A stretch of 64,000 nt of DNA from Aporrectodea caliginosa (Eukaryota > Annelida > Clitellata > Crassiclitellata > Lumbricidae), in the NCBI GenBank assembly GCA_020284085.1, contig JACEVL010001181.1, positions 1 to 64,000 of the forward strand, written 5' to 3'. The notes beneath the pieces were generated by a model that was given only the letters and a program-made list of their open reading frames with translations, did not search any database and was not told the DNA's origin. A program made the translations under genes and the position numbers. Position 1 is the stretch's first letter, and the number at the start of each line of letters is the position of its first letter. Positions 46,371-57,389 of the stretch are shown piece after piece.

Positions 46371-46376
46371 TATTAC
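46371..46376. repeat. target-site duplication TATTAC, right
   Basis: Partner of 35100-35105, immediately outside the CT terminus. Confidence 0.85.
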
Positions 46377-46535
46377 CTTAATCTCATATAATCCATAGAT
46401 GTCTGTTTTATTGTATTTTATGATATTTTTGACATTTGCGATTTTTGTGATTTGTGATTCATTACTCTATCTGATGTTCCCGCAGTGCGTTTGCAGGCGG
46501 TTCAATAAAGCACGTACTTACTTACTTACTTACTT
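46377..46535 (+). mobile_element. LINE 3' UTR and (ACTT)n tail, 3' piece of the interrupted copy
   Basis: Continues the LINE broken at 35105: AT-rich 3' UTR, then gttcaataaagcacgtac and an (actt)n tail. The same kind of (actt)n tail occurs at 17926. Together with 34880-35105 it forms the target of the palindromic element. Confidence 0.6.
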
Positions 46536-46539
46536 AAAT

Positions 46540-48240
46540 AATATGAAATTATGCGAAAAGGCTGTCAAGGGTCAACGCTACTTCAATGCAAACCATGGTG
46601 CATTCAACGACACCACAGTCAAAACAAGACTAGAAAAACTCAGAGCATTTCTGAATGTTTAATAAGACCGTACCAGGATGCTCTGACATTTTGGGCCAAC
46701 CGGCGATCAACATAAAATTATATTCTGCTGGCAGGCTGGCAGCTCAAGCGGAAGATTTAATTGCTGCGCAAGATTTAATTGCCGTGCCGGAATCACAGGC
46801 CTATGCGGAAAGCATTTCTCCCTGTTTGGCCTCTTGACAATTGAACGCATAAATAGAATAATCCTGAACCGGGAGGTGAGGGTCTTGGTGAAACTTAATG
46901 AACAACTTGTGAATTAAAATTCATGGGTTACTGGGTATTGTTGCAGTTACGACGCAAGTCACGCAACTCATCGATTAATTTTGTAGCACATTAAACAATG
47001 AAACAGTGCTTCACTGCTTCTTACTAACTTACTTAGCTTCTGATAACATAATAATCAGTTGTGCATCCGTGTTGTTGTATATCAATGCATGTGTGCATAT
47101 ATATATATATAATTATATATATATATATATATTATATACAAGGAGAAACTTAAACTGAAATTTTCCATTAGCTGAAATGAAAACGAAAATTATCTGAAAA
47201 CTTAAACTGTAATAAAAGCTTAAATTATTTCACAACTGAAACTTGAACTCAAATAGAAATTACGAACCCAAAGCTGAATAAAAAGTGAAATTTTATTTAT
47301 TTTCAAAACTCTTAGAGTTATAACGTTCAAAGGTAATTCAATGTTCTCGCTAACCTTTGATTTGGCCGGGGAAGATTTTGAGTTGCCATCAATGCGACCA
47401 GTGTGATCAGACTATGTATCTCCGCCCGATTGTATATTGTATTTATATGTGCATGTATGCATGCATGCATATGTATGTATGTTTGCATGCGTGTATGTAT
47501 GTATGTGTGCATGCGTGTATGTATGTATGCATGTGTGTATGTAGGCCTATGTATTCACCTAATGTCTGGTTGCATGTCCCTCAACCGTGCCCTTGAATTT
47601 CTGATCCAGTGCCAAGCCTGGATGAAGGTGGGTTCACGGGTGAGTGCATATTATTTATATCGGCTTCAATTCAATTTGCATATTCGTTATTCAATTTGCA
47701 TATCTCGCAATTCTTTGCACCCTTGCAGTAACATAGGTCGGTAACTCAATCTTTGCGTGTAAACTTGGAACCTGACTGCTCTATGCAACGTCTGTATGAC
47801 ATATATATGATGCATATTAGATATTAGACAGACAAAGTATTGTATTACGACACAATATATACCTAAAAATATCAAATGGGCTAAGTAACGTGCACCTGTT
47901 GGTGCTAATAGGCCTTACTGCAAAGTATAAACTCTAGCATTCAAAGTCACTCAAGCGAAAAATGGCACAGCAGTAGACAGATCGGCATTCACTCTGTGCT
48001 GTAAGTAGTACGCCTAATCGTTTTATTCAGAATATACAGTAGGCTAAAATGGCCATAGGATTTAATGCCTCCAAAATCGCCTGAATCTACAGTTTTGATT
48101 TTAGTTAAGATCTTCCGGTTTCTTTAGTTGATGTGAAAAACATTTCAGGTGAGTCGATATATTTATTCGAACATCGTAGAAGAGAAGCAGCATTGTGAAT
48201 TCTGAAAGCAAAGGTGTTGGCGATCTTGAATTTAGACAAG
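46540..48240. other. intergenic region upstream of the TRIM gene
   Basis: Contains an (AT)n tract (47095-47136), the A-rich GAAAC repeat (47137-47290) and a GTATGTATGCATG-rich tract (47445-47545). No gene is recognised. The TRIM promoter must lie at the right end, but no core element can be assigned with confidence. Confidence 0.5.
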
Positions 48241-48244
48241 TAAA

Positions 48245-49375
48245 ATGGCTGCCAAAGGCACCTACAGCGTTGACATTGAAAAGAAAGAGCTCGCAGATAT
48301 AACTACATGTTGCATATGTACCGATATCTTTACCGACCCAAAAGCCTTGCCATGCATTCATACATTCTGCTTGAAATGTCTCCTAGAGATCGGACTTAAA
48401 ACGAAAGAAAGGGGCGAGATGAGATGACCTGCCCATTATGTAGACGACAGTTTAAGATTCCTTCACAAGGATTTCATGGACTACCTAAAAATTTCTTTAT
48501 TGAGAGGTTGATACAGATGGCAAATATCGCAGATCCTCCTGTGAAGGCATTATGCTATGCGTGCATGGAAGACAGCAAGGAAGAAAAGCAAGGTAAAGAG
48601 ATTCCAACAGCCGACGTGTACTGTGTTGATTGCAAGCACAAGCTGTGCGAAGAATGTTGCAGTGAACATAGAAAATTTAAACTAACTAAGAATCACAAAT
48701 TGATGCCAATAAACGAAGAACATGGTTCTGAAGACATTCTGGCTTTCAGTGTTTGTCAACTGCATAAACAAAAGGTTCTGGACGTATATTGTGCTGATTG
48801 CAAAACAGTTGTATGCGCCATCTGCTTTATTGATGACCATAAGAATCACAAAGGTTCTCATGTTAACAAATATGTGGATGGCTTTCGGAAACAGATAGAA
48901 ACCAACACTGAAGCAGTAAATAGGTACAGCGCCAAAGCTCAGCTGAAAAAGGCGGAACTGCTGAAGGTAACAGAAGACACGCAGAAGCGTGTGGCGAATT
49001 TCGAATGTGATGTGACGGTCAGAAAAGATGAACTGAAGCAGCTAACCGATAAACATGCAAATTCCCTTCTGCAAGAGTTAAGTGTGCTAACGCAAAGCAA
49101 ACTTAAAGAGATCCAAGTGACAGCAGGTGATGTTGATACCTATCTATCGTGTTTAGAAACTTACAATTCTTACTGCAAGAACATAATGGCTAAAGGATCA
49201 GCCAGCGATATCTGTCGCGCAGCTTCAGACTTATGTGCTAGAGCAGTTGAGTTGAAGCAACAGTGCCAGTCTCTAGCTGAACGAGACATTCAGTCATTTA
49301 AGTTCTGCTTCGCAAAAGCAGAACTCGAAGAATTCCTGGCACAAGACAGTGGAAACTTGATTGGCGCAATTGAAG
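48245..49375 (+). CDS. TRIM protein exon 1: RING, two B-boxes, coiled coil (RING frameshifted)
   Basis: Encodes a RING (C22-x2-C25, C37-x-H39, C42-x2-C45), a first B-box (CYACMED ... YCVDCKHKLCEECCSEH), a second B-box (CQLHKQ ... YCADCKTVVCAICFIDDHKNH) and a ~150-residue coiled coil. With exons 50949-51512 and 53100-53620 it forms a TRIM with NHL-like repeats, related to the TRIM2/3/56-like expansions of marine invertebrates. The family are RING E3 ubiquitin ligases, several acting in innate immunity. A tandem 5-bp duplication, gagat-gagat (48416-48425), lies just before the final CPLC of the RING. It shifts the frame, giving a stop after 60 codons, and the rest is open from 48424. Without it the RING would be in frame. 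Donor at 49376 (gaag|gtacct), phase 1. Confidence 0.8.
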
Positions 49376-50948
49376 GTACCTCAGTATTCTCTTAAACGTA
49401 AACATGACTTTGTCTACAAGTTTTCTTTAGGGCAAGTACACTAACGCACACTGACGACAACAGTACTGATTTTAATTATCGAAGCAAATTTATGAAATGA
49501 TAAACGTAGAATGTACAATAATAATTTATACAGATTATGTAGCCTATGCCCTGCTCATTTTCAGGAAATTGATCGGATGAAAATATCCTTCACCCTATAG
49601 CGGCCAGTTTGACGTGACATAGATTGACTATGTCACGTATTCAATACCCGGTATAGTCTTTAAGCACATAACTTTTATAATTTTCTTACTTTTTTGGCTT
49701 AACATTTGGTGATAGTTAAACATGCTGAACATGCAATGCTAAAGCTTGAGATAATTGAAAGTGTGGAACAGCTAAAGTAGATTGTGTGTTTGGCCATATA
49801 CTAGACCAAATACAATTGAGAAATTGATATTTTGAAATGCATTACACTTATAAAATGATATGAGAATTTGTAATGTGTGGTCTAAGTTTTATGCATATAC
49901 TAAATTAATCTAACAAAATGGAGAAAACTTTTTCAGATGCTGGTACTGCTGTGTAACCAATTTTAGTTGCAACTTGTATTGAATTTTTTTCTTGATATTT
50001 TAAAAGTGAATAGAGATAAATCGAGAATCAAGGCACCGAAAGCAACTACCAGAAAACTTACTTCTGAATTGGACTGCGTCGAAATGACAGCGATGAAGTA
50101 AAAAAAGACTTGACGAAGACGATTGCAGGTAAAAAAAATCATCTGAATGGAAGGTGGAAGGAAGGAAGGTGGAAGGAAGGAAGGAAGGAAGGAAGGAAGG
50201 AAGGGAGGAAGGAAGGAAGGAAGGAAGGAAGGAAGGAAGGAAGGAAGGAAGGAAGGAAGGAAGGAAGGAAGGAAGGAAGGAAGGAAGGAAGGAAGGAAGG
50301 AAGGAAGGAAGGAAGGAAGGAAGGAAGGAAGGAAGGAAGGAAGGAAGGAAGGAAGGAAGGAAGGAAGGAAGAAGGAAGGAAGGAAGGAAGGAAGGAAGGA
50401 AGGAAGGAAGGGAAGTAAGGAAGGAAGGACGGAAGGAAGGAAGGAAGGAAGGAAGGAATTGAGCTTGTCCGAGATCCCTTTGAAAGACCCTCAATAGGGT
50501 ACTTCACAGGAAAACAATTTCCGCCTCACACCCGGCTCCTCGTTAGCCGCTCTGGCAGATGCTTCCATTAACTGATTGGTGATTATTCCAAGATATCCAA
50601 CACCAGGTTGGTATTCCAATACGAAATGTCTGTTCGCTTCCAGCTTATTCGGTACCAACTGCTGATTCTTTTATTCCCGCGATTTTTGGTAAAATTCGGT
50701 AATTTGTTTTCTCGTCTCCTGAAGAAATGACTACTAGATGCAATTCAAAATCACCTTTGGTTTCCATCGGACTCACCCTGAAATTTGGCTTTCACGACGA
50801 TTTTTCCCTGGTAGCGACTATTAGCCGATGTCTTAGGCATTATTTGGCCTACAGTTCGTGCCGTCAAAGTTGTCACATTATTATTAAGTTGAACAACTTT
50901 TAAATGATTATAACTGTATGGGTTTTTAGACTTTGATTATTTTTAGAG
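49376..50948 (+). other. TRIM intron 1
   Basis: GT...AG intron of 1573 bp. It carries the (AAGG)n tract described separately. Nothing else is recognised. Confidence 0.6.
50146..50458. repeat. (AAGG)n homopurine microsatellite, ~310 bp
   Basis: Nearly uninterrupted ggaa/aagg repeats, all purine on the + strand apart from a few substitutions. The frames KEGRKEGR and FLPSFLPS on the two strands are artefacts of this repeat. Confidence 0.98.
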
Positions 50949-51512
50949 AAATTCAGAAGCGAATTCAAATCGGATCCAGTCTTAGTTCAGACGATCAGAG
51001 CAAAAGCTGCACTAGAGAAAAAGACGCAATACGTGGATTAGCGATCTTAGACAACGAATTGTTTATTGTGATTCGAGATAGTTCAGACGTTGAAGCTTAC
51101 AATTCACATAATTTAAATTTGAATCGTCGGTGGAGGTTGAAGGAATTAATTCGTCCAGGAGATATAGGTTCCTGCTGCAGAAATAAATGTCTCTACACCT
51201 TGGATCTCAAAGACGATCATCAGTCGAGCGAAATCTTGAGAGTAGCTCCCAATGGAAAATTAATAACTAATTGGTCAACAAGAGACGATTACGGACACAG
51301 TTTGTCTGTTACAGGCAGTGTTTCCGTTAACGCCCAAATGGCCGTTTTTACGTCCTTAAAAAATGTCCAAAACGTCCAAATTCTTTGGGCAAGGCGTAAG
51401 GAAAATTCCAGTGGTCAGCTGAATACGTCCAGATGTTTAACGTCGGACGTATACACACCAAGAACTAAGGCTAATGAGATATTAGTTCGTCATTATGTGG
51501 ACTGGTCTGCAG
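50949..51512 (+). CDS. TRIM protein exon 2: start of the beta-propeller region
   Basis: Open frame following an AG at 50947-50948 (ttttagag|aaattcag), in phase with exon 1. It encodes IQKRIQIGSSL and then beta-strand-rich text (LAILDNELFIVIRDS, CLYTLDLKD) of the type that precedes NHL repeats in these TRIMs. A donor lies at 51513 (gcag|gttgaa), phase 1. Confidence 0.65.
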
Positions 51513-52257
51513 GTTGAAGCTGGGTGACACTGTTTACAACATACGATGGCCTATTTTGATAGCTAACGGGGTACGATTGCACGGCGCCGGGCGCCCACCG
51601 ACTGGTCAGCGATGGTCAACGCGATTATGTTCTCACTGACACTGATCTTATCCTCAAGTTAGTGGAGTAATCTTGGTAGTGTACTAGTCCAAGATCTTTC
51701 CACCTACTCTGTATTACATCGCCCTGGCCCTGGCTGTGTCAGCTTTCATGCCTGTCAGCCGCTGGACCGCAGCACCAAACTAATTTCACTGACTCACTCG
51801 ACCGTTTCTTCTCACTCGTTCATTTCCTAGAGAGCGGCTGACGCAACAATAGGAAGAATGTGGAAGTTCGTCGTGCGTTCAGGCGCAACACGTGGAAGTA
51901 ATACCATCGACGAGCGACATATAAACGTTAAGAAAGATATTGTTGCGCCAATTATATTATAAACGATTTGCTATGTAACGTCGTAAAAGCAAATACGGCC
52001 ACTAAAGTACCATCGACAAAGATCGTGCTGAAATACACCAGCAACTGGGATAAGACGTATAGGCCTATTCTTGGCTCACGCATAAAGATGGGCGGATGCT
52101 TTGCAAAGTCTGCTCTGCGGCCAATAAAGACAACAGCTTCGCTAAGGAGGGTGCAAGTAACTACTGCATTGTACTTTTCTTGTGGATTATGAAGTTTGAA
52201 CCGATTGCTTTGGGCCTTTCGTGGTTTTGGACGTGCCTACAGCATACCTGTATTATG

Positions 52258-52440
52258 CCGTTATTGTATTGCATTTGGTCATTTATAAAGCGCTTCTATC
52301 AGCAAGAGCCTTTCAGAAGCGCTCCCAGTGCGAGCAACCCCGAGAGAAAAGACAGGATTTTAGTTTTTAAAAAGATGAGGAGCGACTACCAGAGAGGATG
52401 GCGGAGCAGACCGGTTGGGAAGTGTTTTATTGTAAAACAG
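52258..52440 (-). pseudogene. LINE 3' end fragment inside TRIM intron 2
   Basis: About 180 bp matching 33007-33170 (catttataaagcgcttct, cctttcagaagcgctcccag, aaaagatgaggag). It is the same LINE family on the same strand, shorter and more diverged. Confidence 0.75.
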
Positions 52441-52555
52441 TCATTACAATTTTCATAACTATTTCGTATAACTTTACAATCCACTATATGTTTACAGTAT
52501 TCTTTCACAGCCTCATATAAATTATGCAGAAAGCCCTAGCCATTACAGGCAAATT

Positions 52556-52565
52556 GATGATGATA

Positions 52566-52634
<69 letters not shown>
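52556..52634. repeat. (GAT)n microsatellite
   Basis: About 26 uninterrupted gat triplets. Confidence 0.97.
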
Positions 52635-52636
<2 letters not shown>

Positions 52637-53099
52637 TACGGCAATTTCTACAGTACCATAACACGGCCCATGCCGTTACAATGGTGCTTTAGTCAGGATA
52701 CGCTAACTTGAAATTATGTGTCTTGAACCTGGACTTAAATGACTCCAAGGATGTTGCTGAACGTATTATATTTGGTATGCATTCAGGTAACTTGCAATCA
52801 AGTACCTTATCCAAACTATAAAAAATCGCTATAATTGATTCGCTAGATGTTGTATGACGTCTAGCAATATAATAATATTACGTAATACGCCAATGCAATC
52901 ATTATTAGTACGCCAGCCTATGCATGGGTTATCGTGTGGTACAGTACGAGTTATCTCGTATACGCTATATACTTGGCGCCGTAGGTCACATAATTATACG
53001 CCCGACGTGATCACCGCTAGAAATGAGCTACGTCCAAAATTCGAGGTCGGGACGTACGTACGTCCTCTTTTTTGACTCTAACGGAAACACTGGTTACAG

Positions 53100-53620
53100 G
53101 TGAATCGAATGTCATTTTAACAGTTCTGAAAAATAATAAAATAATTGAGTTTTCGCCAGATGGACTACTGATCCGTGAAATAAATCTAACGTCACCCTCA
53201 GAAAGTCTTAATCCACTGCATGCTGTAAGGTTGGCCAATGGTAATTTCGTGGTCAGTCATGGCCGCTATGAAAGTGACCTGCATAGAGTGTCAGTAGTGG
53301 ACGCGGATGGAAAACTTAAGAAATCCTTCGGAGGAAAACGTGGATCGAACATTGGACAAATGAATCTTCCGGTTTATTTGTCCGTCGATAGAAATGGATT
53401 CGTGATGGTCGCTGATCGATGGAACAGTCGAGTTTTGCTATTGAATTCAGATTTGGAATTTAAGAGAGAAATTCTCTCAAAAGAAGAAATACACGGATTA
53501 CGACATCCGATGCGTATTGTTCTGGATGAATCAAATAATCGACTGTTTGTGGCTGACAACGAATGGGATTCGGAGAAGACGATATTAAGATATGGACGGA
53601 TTTTCATTTTTCAGCTTTAA
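53100..53620 (+). CDS. TRIM protein exon 3: NHL-like repeats
   Basis: Follows the acceptor ggttacag|gtgaa (AG at 53098-53099) in phase with exon 2. It encodes beta-propeller repeats with the NHL pattern: LHAVRLANGNFVVSHG, then LPVYLSVDRNGFVMVADRWN (the clearest NHL repeat), VLLLNSDLEF and MRIVLDESNNRLFVADNEW. It ends IFIFQL and TAA at 53618-53620. NHL propellers usually bind RNA or proteins. Confidence 0.75.
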
Positions 53621-53699
53621 CAATTATAGTGACAATTTAATTAACTTTCGTCATGCAACTCGTATCCTATTCCAGTCGCTTATGCAGCCTGTTTAATAC

Positions 53700-54045
53700 T
53701 TTACGCAGTGCTTGTGAATAAGCTGGTGCTCTACGCTTGGCTTCAGAGTTGCGCTTTGGAAATTTGGAGATTACGATTAGGCCTACAGACATTAGCAAAC
53801 AGGCCTAACATTAATAGACGGGCCAATTTTTCTATAATTGGCGAAAGAATTCCTGCAACACTAAGACGTGGCTGCTTGACTGGCGCAATTGAAGCGCTCG
53901 TGAATAAGCTGGTGCCCTGCGCTTGGCCTTCGAGTGGCGCTTTAGAAGTTTGGAGATTACGATTACGACGAATTGAAGACAGGAACCCTTATTATTCATC
54001 AAAGTGTAACCATAATTTTTCAGTTTGCTTTGGGATTGACGCTTA
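53700..54045. repeat. imperfect direct repeat downstream of the TRIM gene
   Basis: Two ~85-bp copies share gtgaataagctggtg, gcttgg, gcgcttt and tttggagattacgatta (about 53711-53785 and 53900-53970). The stretch before the second copy (ctggcgcaattgaag, 53880-53894) repeats the 3' end of TRIM exon 1 (49361-49375), so a scrap of a duplicated TRIM gene may be present. Confidence 0.5.
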
Positions 54046-54379
54046 GGTAGGAAGTTCTTTAGACTGGTTCTAAGATTAAACTATAAATTTCGTACTAATT
54101 TAACTAAATATGATGTGATAACAAATATTATGTTGTTCCTTCAAATGCACTTTGTTTTCAACGCCGCCATAAAAAAATTCTGAATATCTGAACTCAGACT
54201 GTGCTTGTCATCTACGTATGTTCAAATGTTCCAGGATGATACATGCACAAAACTACTACAAACAGAACATTCAACGGTAAATTGTTGCAGCTACATGTAT
54301 CTATTCTTTCTTAGGTCCGAATGCCTCTAACTACAGCCATTTTACAGGTGTAGGCTAGGTATGTATGTAGGTATGTATG

Positions 54380-54760
54380 TACACTGTATGTATATGTATG
54401 CATATGGCAATTTATATAGCGCCTTACAAGAACCTCACGAAGACGCTAATTCGACACCATTCCAATGTTGACTTAGAAAACACCAATCTCCACAAGACTC
54501 ATCAGGGAGGTAGCGGAATGTGGGGTGATACTACCAGTAGTTCATCAGAACCTATAGAAGGGTAAGCTAGCCGACCGGTTAGAGTGCTTGGCTTGTAATG
54601 TGAAGAGTAGGGTTTGAACGTCCCTTAGAAATTTACCTGTACTGTGTATGGTATGCATGATCATTCATTCATTCTGGAGATTTATATAGCGCCCCTTCAA
54701 AAATCTACTCAAGAGCGCTACCAGACCAGCCACGGCAAAAGAAAAAGACTTGAGTGATCG
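54380..54760 (+). mobile_element. tRNA-derived SINE and TTTATATAGCGCC repeat
   Basis: Two tttatatagcgcc words (54409 and 54680) flank a tRNA-like head (agccgaccggttagagtgct, with box B-like gggtttgaacgtcc). A composite of dispersed repeats; boundaries are approximate. Confidence 0.5.
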
Positions 54761-54769
54761 AAGAGATAA

Positions 54770-55465
54770 GCTACTACTTTTTCATGCCTGTGACTCATCA
54801 TTGCAGCTTCTGCCCAACGTTTGAATTGCAAGGTGAACGAAACGGTGTGGCAGAATTGTATTGTTCAGCGTCAGTTGAGAATTACTTAAACTCCTTTTGA
54901 CTCGCATCAAAATTCAGAAGGCTCAGGATTTTAATTATTTTATACAGAATGACTTTGAACGCTGTTTGACTTGTATCAAATCAAGGGTTTCAACTTTCGT
55001 TATAGTTTCTTGTACGAGAAATTAGAGTTAATTTTTAAAAATTGGCACCCCATGGTTTTAATTGAATTAGATACAAGCTTATAATAGATGCAGCATGATA
55101 CCATAATCTTTCGAAACTTACTACTAAAGCTGTGGTTCCCCGCCTGATACCGGTTCTCGAGGAATTGACCACCACGTGGGAGAATGATAACCGGAATCAC
55201 AATTTTTATTGTGAAATAAAATATTAAATTGTATACAATTTAAAACAAACAAAGAGAATTCGACGCAGTGTTAATACATAAAAACAGTTTTAAACATGCA
55301 CAGTAACAAAAGTATAGGTGCAGTAAACAGGGACAACGTTATGAAATCTAAATTTTAATATGTCATATTTGTCATATTTGAGCTGATCTTAGAAAAAGGG
55401 TCCTTGTTAATGTTGGAAAACAATTACCGGTCCGCAGCTTCAGAAAGTTTCAGAAGCACTGTGTT
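54770..55465. other. no gene recognised
   Basis: AT-rich sequence without a credible coding region or repeat. Confidence 0.4.
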
Positions 55466-55469
55466 ACAG

Positions 55470-56875
55470 CAAACTCGTCCAGAAAAGAGGCCAAAAATGC
55501 CTAGGAACTCATGCTATATGTTGCATAGCAACGTACAATGTATTTGAGAAACATGGACTGATCACAGGAAACGTTCTGCGTTGCAAAGAGGAAGTTTATA
55601 CAGTTTGAAACAACCAGGTCAGTTTGTGAAACAAGGAGACGGATCTATAGGCTGGTTGATTAGTGTATGTTTAACGATGCCATGACATTACATAACATTA
55701 TCATCGGATTAGCGTCGCCCTCCTCCTTGTCCAGGCTTGGCACTGGCTGGCTGCGTGAATGGCTAGACTTAAATATAGGCCTGTACATGCACAGAGACGA
55801 GGCATGGACTCAGGCACAGCTACCACAGTGACGTCACATGTAGACGTATGGAGACCACAGAACAATAATTATCCGATAATGGCATCACACACACACACAT
55901 CCAGCTAAATACGATAACATGTTAATCTAATAAATCTATGCGTTTCGGAAGAGTGTGCGCAATCTGACATGTGAACATAATGAGCTGACAGCAGTAGGCC
56001 CTACATGCATTTAAGTTTTTTGACTACGGCTGTGCGGTTTATTATAGACTTTACGTCAATATCTAGGACTGTTTGCAAAAGCCAAAATGATTATTTAACG
56101 GTTAATTTTTAACCACACGTCATTTGACAAATGCGAACAGACTTTACACTAGAGAGTGACATGGGGAATTTCCCCGCGGGAAAACCGCGATTACCGCGGT
56201 AAATGCCGCGGTAATGGGGACAACAATTGCGGTAATACCGCGGTAATGGGGACAGCAATTGCGGTAGTACCGCGGTAATGGGGTTTACTCTCACGGTTAT
56301 GCCGCGGTAATGGGGAATGAGCTGGCAATAAACCCGAGTGATGTCAGGAACTTAAGAACTGATAAGGAGATTTTTTTATTTCCTGAAGCCTACTAGTCAG
56401 AAATAGTCAGGAATTGGCTAATGCAAACTGTCAATAAGATAATAACAGACTAATGCAGTCAGCAATACAAATAGCTTTGTAGACTAAAACATGTTATTTT
56501 TTAAAATTTGAATTGGTGTAAACTTTTTGCGGGGAATGTGATGTCGTCCTGCGGGATGGGGTGGGGATGGGGAGAAAACCTGCGGGGATGGGGGACAAAC
56601 CCTGTGGGAATGGGGCGGGAATAGGGAAGACGTACTTGTTGCGGGGTGGGAATGGGGACGAGATTGTCTCCCCGCGTCACTCTCTACTTTACACTTTGCA
56701 GTTTAGTTGCTGCGAATCAGCAATTAGTTGACTATAGGCCTACAGCTTTACCGTGAGAAAATGCTAATAAATCGTTGCGACAACTGATACTGCACCATTC
56801 AGAATCTTTCTAACAGCAAATTGTCATGGAATTCAGAATATTTGTGCAGATACTACTTCAAAACAAATTGCCGGG
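55470..56875 (+). other. orphan Mab-21 upstream module (no gene follows)
   Basis: Matches the flank that precedes the intact genes, from aaaagaggccaaaaatgcctaggaactcatg and gagaaacatggactgatcacaggaaac through gacggatctataggctg, ccagctaaatacgataaca and cagcaattagttgac to cagaatatttgtgcagatac. The match ends near 56875, before the point where coding sequence would start. A hAT MITE (56150-56686) splits it. Confidence 0.7.
56150..56686. mobile_element. hAT-type MITE, 537 bp
   Basis: 11-bp perfect inverted ends TAGAGAGTGAC...GTCACTCTCTA with an exact 8-bp duplication ctttacac (56142-56149 and 56687-56694). The duplication fits the hAT pattern nTnnnnAn. The interior is full of ccgcggtaatggggac-like and gcggggatgggg-like repeats. 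No coding capacity. Confidence 0.85.
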
Positions 56876-56971
56876 CTTATTTCCCCCTCGTTTGTATTAG
56901 TTTAATTCATTAATGCTGTGAACTACTATATTGTGAATTACTGTGTATCACTGAATAGACTGAAACTGAAA

Positions 56972-57061
56972 ATACATGCATACATACATACATACATACA
57001 TAGGCCTACATACATACATACATACATACATAGTTACATACATACATACATACATACATAG

Positions 57062-57092
<31 letters not shown>
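56972..57092. repeat. (CATA)n microsatellite
   Basis: Several blocks of catacata interrupted by short taggcctaca and tagtta spacers. Confidence 0.95.
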
Positions 57093-57094
<2 letters not shown>

Positions 57095-57189
57095 CATTTA
57101 TTATTGCAGTTTCAATTGTAATGTAATCACAAATTCATGAATCACTTGATGACGAGAAACTCCTCATTAGCGCTTCTGTCTTGACAATA

Positions 57190-57330
57190 AAAACCATGAT
57201 CTACAGTAGCGCAGAGACTATATACGGGTTCGAACCTCGTCCCAGGCAGTTAGGCCTACTGCATAGGGACGCTGAGCAAGTCCTTCACTCACAATTACTC
57301 TGCGCCATCGATATTCTGTCGTATGCTCGT
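57190..57330 (+). mobile_element. tRNA-derived SINE
   Basis: tRNA-like head with box B ggttcgaacctc (57227-57238) followed by the shared body gagcaagtccttcactcaca. Confidence 0.65.
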
Positions 57331-57389
57331 GTGCACGTCTGAGCTTTGGAAGTTGGGCAATATGAAATATAGTTATATTGCAGTGTATA

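Larger units (their letters stand above)
51513..53099 (+). other. TRIM intron 2
   Basis: GT...AG intron of 1587 bp containing a LINE tail (52258-52440), a (GAT)n microsatellite (52556-52634) and otherwise unassigned sequence. Confidence 0.6.

Noticed and set aside
47327..47744. MYVCMHACM-type frames
   Set aside because: Translations of a GTATGTATGCATG-rich simple repeat.
50000..50507. FLPS- and KEGR-repeat frames on both strands
   Set aside because: Translations of the (AAGG)n microsatellite.
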